From Streptomyces sp. NBC_01451 (GTDB lineage Bacteria; Actinomycetota; Actinomycetes; Streptomycetales; Streptomycetaceae), in assembly GCF_036227485.1 (NCBI RefSeq), contig NZ_CP109479.1, positions 1-64,000 of the forward strand: a stretch of 64,000 nt of DNA. The letters run 5' to 3'. The notes beneath the pieces were generated by a model that did no database searches, was not told the DNA's origin, and saw only the letters and a list, made by a program, of their open reading frames with translations. How positions within the stretch are numbered: the stretch's first letter is position 1; each line of letters begins with the position of its first letter. A program made the translations under genes and the position numbers. Below, in pieces: positions 36,059 to 42,806 of the stretch.

Positions 36059-36958
36059 GTGGACCGCAGTCTTGACGACGACGCGTCCAGCCGCATGAAC
36101 GATGCTGAGGAGTACCTCAGCGCCGAACAACGGAGAGTGGCAGCCACGGAAAGGTCCAAGCTGCGCGATCTCCGGCACGAAGTGAAGCAAGCGGATCGGG
36201 AACTGGCCCGCCGCACGACGGCCGTCCAGATCGGATTGCTGGCGCTGATCGTTGCCGGTGTCTCCCTGCTGACAGGTCTGGGCTGGGCCGTCCTGGCCTG
36301 GGACTCCCCCGCGACGCTTCTCCGCATCGCCATCATCTGCGGCACACTCATACTGATCGCTGTGGCAGTCGTAATCGTGACTGTGCCGCGCCGGGGCCCA
36401 CGCCTGGCCGACCTGATGAACGCAGTTGACACCAAGCGCGAGGAACTGCGGTTCCTCAGCTCCCTCTACTACCCGACGCTGAAGGAACGGCGCAGCCTCT
36501 ACCGCGAGGATGTTGTCGGGGTCATCGAGCAGCACCGGGCAGACAGCCGCAAGTACCGGCTCGTCCACAACGCGCTGCAGAACCTCATCATGATCGGCTC
36601 CGCAGCCACGACGACCGTTGCAGCCCTGGACACCGGTAACAAGCTGACCTGGCAGAACGTCACGATCGTCGCCATCGGCTTCACCGTCACGCTGTCAGCC
36701 GCCTTCACCGGCTACTACAAGTACCGCGAGCGCAGCTACTTCCTGCTGCAGACCGCCGACGCCATCGAAGAAGAGGCCAACGCCGTCACTCTCGGCATCG
36801 GCCCCTACAAAGACTTCGGCCCAAACCAGGAGCAGCAGGCGCTGAAGCTGTTCACCCAGCGCGTCGAAGACCACCGCAACGAGCAGCGCCGCCGACAGCA
36901 GCAGCTGGACCAGCCCGCCGACCAAGCCCCACCAGCGGGGGCGTCACCGCCAGCCTGA
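36059..36958 (+). CDS. DUF4231 membrane protein
   Basis: A 299-residue protein from GTG 36059, with GAGGGGG upstream. Two pairs of membrane spans: VQIGLLALIVAGVSLLTGLG and LRIAIICGTLILIAVAVVIV, then LIMIGSAATTTVAAL and VTIVAIGFTVTLSAAFTGYY. The cytoplasmic end reads ADAIEEEANAVTLGIGPYKD, which is the DUF4231/SLATT-like signature. Such proteins are predicted membrane effectors of conflict systems. A 75-codon copy of its C terminus remains at 38901-39125. A hairpin at 36993-37023 follows it. Confidence 0.75.
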   Translation: MDRSLDDDASSRMNDAEEYLSAEQRRVAATERSKLRDLRHEVKQADRELARRTTAVQIGLLALIVAGVSLLTGLGWAVLAWDSPATLLRIAIICGTLILIAVAVVIVTVPRRGPRLADLMNAVDTKREELRFLSSLYYPTLKERRSLYREDVVGVIEQHRADSRKYRLVHNALQNLIMIGSAATTTVAALDTGNKLTWQNVTIVAIGFTVTLSAAFTGYYKYRERSYFLLQTADAIEEEANAVTLGIGPYKDFGPNQEQQALKLFTQRVEDHRNEQRRRQQQLDQPADQAPPAGASPPA

Positions 36959-36992
36959 CGACAGGCTCACCCCCGAGCCGGGAAACGCGAAC

Positions 36993-37023
36993 GGCCCGCC
37001 GCTTCGGGGGAAAACGGCGGGCC
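36993..37023 (+). terminator. Repeated hairpin after DUF4231 gene
   Basis: Stem GGCCCGCCG/CGGCGGGCC with loop rich in G and A. It recurs at 49039-49069 and, degenerated, at about 39233-39263, each time followed by similar sequence up to CCGGAAC. No T-run follows; a terminator or processing role is possible. Confidence 0.7.
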
Positions 37024-37114
37024 GGACTGACCCTCACGGTTGCCACACCCGTTGGCGCGGTGCACGCCGGAACAGTGACATCGCGGCCGCCCGGGTTTTG
37101 GCGCCGGGCAACGC

Positions 37115-37147
37115 AAAAGGCCCGCCCTGTGCGCGGACGGGCCTTTT
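37115..37147 (-). terminator. Terminator of tRNA-Gly-like gene, copy 1
   Basis: Inverted repeat AAAAGGCCCG/CGGGCCTTTT with an additional CC/GG pair lies just downstream of the tRNA on the minus strand and ends in TTTT there. It is also symmetric, so it works for the plus strand. Confidence 0.8.
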
Positions 37148-37152
37148 GATCG

Positions 37153-37222
37153 AGCGCCGGGCAGGCCTTGCACCTGCATTTCCCCGCAGGAAGCGGGGCG
37201 TCTTTCCTTGGACCACCAACGC
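37153..37222 (-). tRNA. tRNA-Gly(UCC)-like, copy 1
   Basis: Read on the minus strand: acceptor GCGTTGG pairs with CCGGCGC (two G-U), D stem GTC/GAC, anticodon stem CCCCG/CGGGG with loop CTTCCTG (T33, anticodon TCC), variable loop AAAT, T stem GCAGG/CCTGC with loop TGCAAGG, discriminator T73. G1-C72, C2-G71, U73 and C35-C36 are glycine identity elements. The T loop has G where T55 is normal, and total length is only 70. No CCA is encoded, as usual in Streptomyces. Confidence 0.75.
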
Positions 37223-37555
37223 GCAACCAGCCGCCCTTAGTTGCGGCGGCCAGTTCAAGATCAAGTCTAGCGGATACGATCAGGGCTTTGCCCACAAGAA
37301 CGCCGTTGGCTTCGTTCGCCTCATCGCAGAGGGCGCGTGCCGTGGGTTCAGGGCCGCGGTGCCTGCTGGTCGCCGCGATCTGTCCGGACGCCTTACGTGG
37401 AGACGTCGAGAGGCTGTCGGCGAAGCCCATATCGGACCCGGCACTTCGATGGCTGCACGGGCCCGCGGTCACCGCTCAAGCGCGATTCAGGCTGCGTAGG
37501 CATCGGCTCCCGAGAAGTGCGTCCAAGTAGCGAGGCGTGCGCGACGCAGCGGATG
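37223..37555. other. Intergenic, partly duplicated at 49.3 kb
   Basis: The first 90 bases continue the repeat shared with 49269-49320 (TTGCGGCGRCCAGYTCAAGA). The remainder holds no gene I can support. Confidence 0.4.
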
Positions 37556-38119
37556 CTACACAGTGGTGTTCAGATACGGGCGAGCGGCCTGAGAGAACTC
37601 CTCCCGCGCCCGTAGCACCGCGGAGAGATCTGTGTTCCAGTCGAACGGGGCAAGCGGTGGAAGCCTCGTCCATCCCCCACAACACATGTGCAGGTTCACA
37701 CAGGCTCTTTCCACTCTGTGTGCCGCGATAGCGACCTCGTCCGGACCGTAAAGGTCGAGCACGGCGAGGGTGGCCCGCATCTGCCTCAGGGTCTCATCGA
37801 TGGCAGTCTCGACCTTCGCTTCGGCCCGCCGAGTACGGATCTTCTCCCAAAGGCTTCTCCGCCTACCCAGCAGCTCTCTCCAAGAGTGGAGCTTGAACGC
37901 TTGATCTGTCATGCCCAGGGTCAGAGCCAGGAACTCGAAGCATGCAGACCCTCTGCCACTCCGTACCCACTGCTTGTGAGCGATGTCCGCCTGATGCCTA
38001 GCTGCTGTGCGGGATGCGTCCGCCTGTGCTCGGGCGCTGCGGGCTTGCGCAAGCGCTCCTGCAAACGCGAACCCCCCACCGATCGCGGCTCCACCTAACG
38101 CAGCCATGACCTCGTTCAT
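37556..38119 (-). CDS. Membrane-anchored helical protein, QWVR type (second copy)
   Basis: A 187-residue protein from ATG 38119. Membrane segment MAALGGAAIGGGFAFAGALA (residues 5-24) then a helix with HQADIAHKQWVRSGRGSACF, resembling the protein at 18279-18899. The remainder is helical, ending REEFSQAARPYLNTTV. A longer reading from 38362 is open, but its extra sequence is the noise of another frame. Function unknown. Confidence 0.6.
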   Translation of the reverse strand: MNEVMAALGGAAIGGGFAFAGALAQARSARAQADASRTAARHQADIAHKQWVRSGRGSACFEFLALTLGMTDQAFKLHSWRELLGRRRSLWEKIRTRRAEAKVETAIDETLRQMRATLAVLDLYGPDEVAIAAHRVERACVNLHMCCGGWTRLPPLAPFDWNTDLSAVLRAREEFSQAARPYLNTTV

Positions 38120-38344
38120 GTTGAACGATGTTGCCGCATCCTGGACCTTCTTGTCCTCGATCCAGGAGAGGGCGGCGGCCAACTCGGGCCGCTCGTCGCC
38201 GCAGGTGCCGGCGAGGCGGGCGCTGGAGCGGGACGACGCGAGTGTTGAGCGGTGGCGGAGCGAGGTGTGGGAGACGGTAAAGCCACTGCGGCGGCCCAGC
38301 ACGCCTAGATCTGCTTCGAGGACGAGGCAGGACAGGGGCTGAGG

Positions 38345-38870
38345 CCGCCGAAGGCGGCACACGTGGGCACCGTGCGGCCGGACACCGCAGGTGCGGGTGC
38401 GTGACGCGAACCGGGGACGGGTCTCTGTGGCGGGACTGGTCTGCTACAGGAGCGGCGAACGATCGCGTCTGATCTACCGGTTGCACGTGTACCGGGGGCG
38501 GAAGGGTGAGGCGAAGAACTTCGGATGGCAGGACTACCGTGACCTGATCGTCGTGGCGCACAACCAGCTCAAGGCCCCCGCGGTCTGGGTCTGGGACAAT
38601 CTCAACGTCCATCTGTTCGACGAGCTCGCGCTGTTCTTCGTGGAGAACGAGGAGTGGCTGACGGTGTTCCAGTTGCCGTCGTACGCTCCTGAGCTCAATC
38701 CGCAGGAGGGCATCTGATCACTGGTCAAGCGCGGTCTGGCCGACTTCGCCGCCGCCAACCTCGACCACCTGGCCCGCGTCATGAAGCGCAAACTCAAGAA
38801 GATCCAGTACCGTCCGGAACTGATCGACGGCTGCCTCACCGAGACCGGACTGATCATGAGTGCCGGATGA
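38345..38870 (+). pseudogene. IS630-family transposase remnant
   Basis: The C-terminal two thirds of an IS630 transposase: RTWAPCGRTPQVRVRDANRG, RVSVAGLVCYRSGER, WVWDNLNVHL (second catalytic Asp) and FQLPSYAPELNPQEGI. The normal Trp after EGI is TGA (38716-38718); then SLVKRGLADFAAANLDHLAR continues in frame to TGA 38870. The N-terminal third is missing. It is a nonsense-mutated, truncated relic that sits against the DUF4231 fragment. Confidence 0.8.
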
Positions 38871-38900
38871 TCGACCGGCCCGCCACTGCGAGTTCAACCG

Positions 38901-39125
38901 CAGTACTTCCTCCAGCAGACCGCCGACGCCATCGAGCAAGAGGCCAACGCCGTCACCCTCGGCATCGGCCCCTACAGCGAGTTCGGTCCCGACGGGGAAG
39001 ACGAGGCGCTGAAGAAGTTCACCCAGCGCGTCGAAGACCACCGCAACGAGCAGCGCCGCCGCCAGCAGCAGCTGGACCCGCCCTCCGACCAGGCCGGCCC
39101 CTCCAGCCAGCCGCCGGCGGCCTGA
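38901..39125 (+). pseudogene. DUF4231 C-terminal fragment
   Basis: Reads QYFLQQTADAIEQEANAVTL, GIGPYSEFGPDGEDEALKKF and so on to TGA 39125, about 85 percent identical to the end of the intact gene at 36059-36958. Its 5' part is gone; the IS630 remnant occupies that side. A degraded copy of the hairpin follows at about 39233-39263, so the duplicated unit was gene plus hairpin. Confidence 0.85.
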
Positions 39126-39368
39126 CCCGCTCTCAGCTCCGCAGCGGCGTTTCGTGTCTCCCCTAAACCAGGGGGGCACGTCGGTTGGCTGGACCGGCGT
39201 GACGGCGTCGCCCTCACTCACCGAGAAGAGCCTGGCCCGCCGCTACGGGGGGAAGCGACGGGCCAGATGACCGCCACGGTCTCATACGCACCGACCCCGG
39301 AACGCCGTCTCTGGCTGAAGTCGCCGCTGCGCAAGGGCGGGTGGCTGCCCGACCGCCCTCACCGCGCC

Positions 39369-40049
39369 TCAGCCGAGGCCGAGCTTGCTGAGCGCGGTGG
39401 TCCAGTCGGTGACGATGGCCTTCTGCGCGGCGGCGAGGGTGACCGTGCCCTTGCAGACCGCGGTGTGCAGCTTCGTCTCCACCGGGTCCTTCAGGTTGTT
39501 GACCCCGGAGCCCTTCTTGTGACCGGGGTCGGCGGGCTCCACCCACAGGTTGCGGTAGTCGTTGGGGTCACCGCCGAGCTGGAGGCTGATGAGGTGGTCG
39601 TACTCGGCATCGCTCATACGGCCGGTGAAGCCGTAGGAGGCGGCGTTCAGCTTCTTCTCCTTGCCCGTGACGTACGTGGAGGGGCGGATGCTGGAGGTGT
39701 AGCCGCCCTTGCGGCAGATCGTCGACTTCAGATTCGACTGCGTGACCGCCGGAGAGATGGCGCCCGGCGTGCACGTGGGGTCCTCGAGCGGCTCGCCCTT
39801 GAGGTAGCGGTAGTGGCAGGTGCCCGCGGCGGGCTGCTTCTGCACGGTGTATGTCTTCTGCGGGCCCGCCCCCACCGCGATCGCCTGTCCTGGCCTCCCG
39901 CCCTGGGCACTCGCGCCCGACGGACCGGCAGCCGGATTCGCGCTTGCCGACGCGTCCGAGACCGAGGTGCCGAGCGAAGTAGGTGAGCAGCCTGCGAGCA
40001 TCAGGCAGCTGAACAGCACGGCCGACGCCACGCGGCGGGTGGAATGCAT
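39369..40049 (-). CDS. HNH-like nuclease lipoprotein
   Basis: A 226-residue protein from ATG 40049. Signal MHSTRRVASAVLFSCLMLAG and Cys (lipobox LAGC) indicate a lipoprotein. A Ser/Ala/Gly-rich linker is followed by SDAEYDHLISLQLGGDPNDY and RNLWVEP, an HNH-like core (His after D, Asn, and Trp/Glu). It would act on DNA outside the membrane. The core differs from the DUF1524 proteins in this window. Confidence 0.75.
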   Translation of the reverse strand: MHSTRRVASAVLFSCLMLAGCSPTSLGTSVSDASASANPAAGPSGASAQGGRPGQAIAVGAGPQKTYTVQKQPAAGTCHYRYLKGEPLEDPTCTPGAISPAVTQSNLKSTICRKGGYTSSIRPSTYVTGKEKKLNAASYGFTGRMSDAEYDHLISLQLGGDPNDYRNLWVEPADPGHKKGSGVNNLKDPVETKLHTAVCKGTVTLAAAQKAIVTDWTTALSKLGLG

Positions 40050-40181
40050 GATGACCCCTCACGGTCAGGCGGGAACTGAGCAGATGCTGCCCTACCCGAC
40101 TGCCGCCCTACCGCGCGGGGGTACAGCGCGCAGTGGCCGCACCGCCGGCTGAGACCGCGGCTCCGGTCACGCGCTCGGGAA

Positions 40182-41258
40182 CTACGAGGCGGTTGGCGTG
40201 GTGCGCTGGACGTGCAGGGGCGGCGGTAGCGGAAGCCGGAGCCCCGCCATCCCCCGGATGTTCAGTTCGCCGGTCTCTGCCCGGTGCAGCAGTTCGCCCG
40301 CGTTCTTCAGCGCCATGACGACCCGGGTGCGCAGGCGGGGGTGGAACGGCATGGCGAGCGGGACGAGGGCGGCGATGGCGGCCGGGTTGGGGATCGAGCT
40401 GTTGCGCAGCTCGCCGACGACCCGATTGAAGGCGTAGCCGAGCTTGGGCGGCAGCTGGACGTGGGAGCGCTGCAGTGAGGACAGCAGCAGTGCCAGCATG
40501 TCCTCGTACGCGGTGCGCAGGGCGTTGATGCTGTCGTACGACACGATGTCGGCGGCGAACAGCCCGCGGCCGCGCTCGAGGCGTTCGAGGATGGCTTTGA
40601 GCATCTTCAGGTCGATGTCGCCGGCATACCGCAGGGGCCGGTCCACCCGGGCCAGCAGCTTGCCGCCTTCCACGCCTTCCCTCCAGGAGAAGCTGCTCAG
40701 GAGGTGGAACCACGCCTCCTGGCTCCGCAGGGAGTGGACGCCGCAGCCGATGAGGATCTGGTAGAGGATCTTCGCCTTCAGCGGGCGTGCTCCGCGCAGG
40801 ACGGCCCCGTACGTGACATGGGAATAGCCGGGCGCCTGTTGGGCCAGGGTGCGGTGGCTGAGCCCGTTGAAGTCCAGCAGCGTCTTCAGGAGCTCGCGCA
40901 GCTGGGCTTCGTCGACGGCGTGCGGCGGGGTGAGGTTGCCGGTGCGCTCCCAGCGGCTCAGTGCCTCGCGGCAGAGATCGCCGGAGAAGCCGGCGGCGGC
41001 CAGGCGCAGGCTTTCCCAGCGCGCGCTCCAGCTCTCGGGGTTGCCGCCGCAGGCCAGGATGTAGCCGTTGACGGTTGCCCAGGTGGGGAGCTTCTTGCCC
41101 GCGTGGGCGTTGGACAGCGTCGCGGTGGACAGCCCGCTGTGTTCGGCCATCATCGCCAGCGGCGGGTCACCGGCCTCCTTGCGCAGCGCCTGGAGGTCGC
41201 GTGCGAAGGCCACCAGTGGGTCGTTGGTGTGGGGCAGTTGCTTCATGGGACGGGCCAC
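40182..41258 (-). CDS. XRE-type transcriptional regulator
   Basis: A 358-residue protein; I prefer GTG 41258, since AAGGAG lies at the right distance, over ATG 41267. An N-terminal helix-turn-helix is clear: MMAEHSGLSTATLSNAHAGK, about residues 35-55 (Ser-Thr-Ala-Thr recognition helix). A large helical domain follows, with LNFNGLSHRTLAQQ-like HTH-like pattern near residue 110 and a long C-terminal sensing region. No ligand is suggested. Confidence 0.75.
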   Translation of the reverse strand: MARPMKQLPHTNDPLVAFARDLQALRKEAGDPPLAMMAEHSGLSTATLSNAHAGKKLPTWATVNGYILACGGNPESWSARWESLRLAAAGFSGDLCREALSRWERTGNLTPPHAVDEAQLRELLKTLLDFNGLSHRTLAQQAPGYSHVTYGAVLRGARPLKAKILYQILIGCGVHSLRSQEAWFHLLSSFSWREGVEGGKLLARVDRPLRYAGDIDLKMLKAILERLERGRGLFAADIVSYDSINALRTAYEDMLALLLSSLQRSHVQLPPKLGYAFNRVVGELRNSSIPNPAAIAALVPLAMPFHPRLRTRVVMALKNAGELLHRAETGELNIRGMAGLRLPLPPPLHVQRTTPTAS

Positions 41259-41332
41259 GGCGTCCATCTCCTTCCCGAGCCCGGAACAGGACCGGGGCCC
41301 GTCGGTGAGACGGGCCCCGGCAGGGCATCGGG

Positions 41333-41560
41333 TCAGAGCAGACGCTGACGCAGTTCGGCGGCCAGGAGACCGCCGGCCCCCAGGATGGCGAGGGCCTCCT
41401 CCAGCTTCATCCCGCGGGCGAGCAGGACGAACAGCGCGGCCAGGAGTATGACCAGCAGGAGTAAGGAGGCCAGCGGCGAGGACTTGGCAGTGCTCGCCGG
41501 GGTGTGCGCGCACGGCCCGTTCTGCTCAGCAGGAACGGGCTCAGGAAGCAGGAACGACAA
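41333..41560 (-). CDS. Small membrane protein
   Basis: A 75-residue frame with TTG 41560 as start. One hydrophobic span LASLLLLVILLAALFVLLAR is followed by MKLEEALAILGAGGLLAAEL, an amphipathic tail. Upstream of the XRE gene on the same strand, about 70 bases away, so they may be co-transcribed. A non-ATG start and short length limit confidence. Confidence 0.45.
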   Translation of the reverse strand: MSFLLPEPVPAEQNGPCAHTPASTAKSSPLASLLLLVILLAALFVLLARGMKLEEALAILGAGGLLAAELRQRLL

Positions 41561-42216
41561 GGAAGTTGACTCCCAACAGGAGGCGGATGGTCAGCTAGCG
41601 GTCCGGAACTTGGTGCTCAAGTGCCTTGCAGGGCACGGGACTTGACTCACGCCAGTAGTTGCAGCCACAGGTGTCAGCGAATCCCACGTTACCCACGCTT
41701 ACGCCTGACAATGCCGATTCAGTTCCCATTGGAGGCAGACCATAAATAAAGCGCCGACCTGTTATTTAAAGGTCGGAACGGAATTTTTCAAAGGATGGTT
41801 CGCCATCGGATTTAACAACCCGCGAATCTGCCTCATCAGTGCAGGTCAAGCGGGATGGCGCTTGGACAGGGGAAAGTGTCTGCCTACAGCTCTTGGCCGA
41901 GGTCAATTATCCCCCCATTCTTGAACTCGTTCCCACGTGCGCGACGCGCGCGGCCCGCGGGCCGCGCATGCGCGTACAGGAGAGGCGCAGGTCCAACGGT
42001 CCGGACACGCACCGCAGAACGCAGGAGGCCCCGTTGCAGCGGGGCACCTCCGCAAGGTGGCACGGCCAACAGGTCAGCCACTGGACTTCCTTCCGCCCGA
42101 CGATGACGACTCTCGCGGGCTGAAGGGCGTACGGCAAGAGGGCAGGGCCCGGCGGATTCCGCCGGGCCCTGCCGCATGCTCAGAGCGGCTCCATCGTCGC
42201 GCCTGCGGTCGTGTTC
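41561..42216. other. Intergenic with two terminators, AT-rich stretch
   Basis: No gene supported. Hairpin at 41754-41776 (CCGACCT/AGGTCGG), followed by AATTTTT on the plus strand, is a good intrinsic terminator. A perfect 15-bp stem at 42141-42173 (GGCAGGGCCCGGCGG) lies before the converging gene at 42217. Between them the sequence is moderately AT-rich, then strongly GC-rich. Confidence 0.6.
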
Positions 42217-42708
42217 TCAGGCGTCGGGACGGTGTGGGGCGCCGAAGTCCTGGTCGGTGAACGTCCCGAGCAGAGGCTTGGCAGCGATAGGACGGGCGTG
42301 GGGTTCTCCGCACACCGGGCCGTACTCACTGTCGGGCGTGACCCAGACGCCGGTCCACCGCGGGTGGCGGTCGGTGATGGGTTCGCCGCAATCCACGCAG
42401 AGCACGACTGGGACACCGTGCTTGCGCAGCAGGCCGGCAAGTTCGGTCCGCTGGAGCTCGGGGACGTGGTCGTAGTAGCCAAGCCAGCCGACCATGGTCT
42501 GGGAGGTGTTCCACGCGGCGGCATCGCGGGTGTCCTCCCAGGTGGTGTCCGGGCCGACCGGGTGGACAAGACGCCACCCGAACACCGGCATGCCCGGCCC
42601 GTTCGGTTCCGGCTCCTCACGGAAGGACTGCAGAACAGCGGCGGTGTAGCCGGGACGAACCTTGCGGATCTCAGCCTCCAGGACCGGCCGGACCGACTCA
42701 CTGGCCAC
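42217..42708 (-). CDS. Hypothetical protein with CxxC pair
   Basis: A 163-residue protein from GTG 42708. VVLCVDCGEPITDRHPRWTG (about residues 97-116) has a CxxC that could bind zinc or iron with the later C in YGPVCGEPHARP. The N-terminal half is acidic (LEAEIRKVRPGYTAAVLQSF). The strong hairpin at 42141 serves as its terminator. Divergent from the NTPase-TPR gene. Family unknown. Confidence 0.6.
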   Translation of the reverse strand: MASESVRPVLEAEIRKVRPGYTAAVLQSFREEPEPNGPGMPVFGWRLVHPVGPDTTWEDTRDAAAWNTSQTMVGWLGYYDHVPELQRTELAGLLRKHGVPVVLCVDCGEPITDRHPRWTGVWVTPDSEYGPVCGEPHARPIAAKPLLGTFTDQDFGAPHRPDA

Positions 42709-42806
42709 GGCATGGAGTTGGGGTGTCCGCCCGGCGGCGGGAGGACGTCATGATCCGGGTCCAGGCCGCGGGGCACCTTGCCATACTGGCGGCCGGGGGG
42801 TGCGGG

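Noticed and set aside
37153..37222. Odd tRNA considered as a UGA suppressor explaining TGA codons
   Set aside because: Its anticodon is UCC, which reads glycine codons, not UGA.
41884..42177. Frames on both strands in the GC-rich spacer
   Set aside because: Composition is Arg/Ala/Gly noise, and one end runs into a perfect terminator stem.
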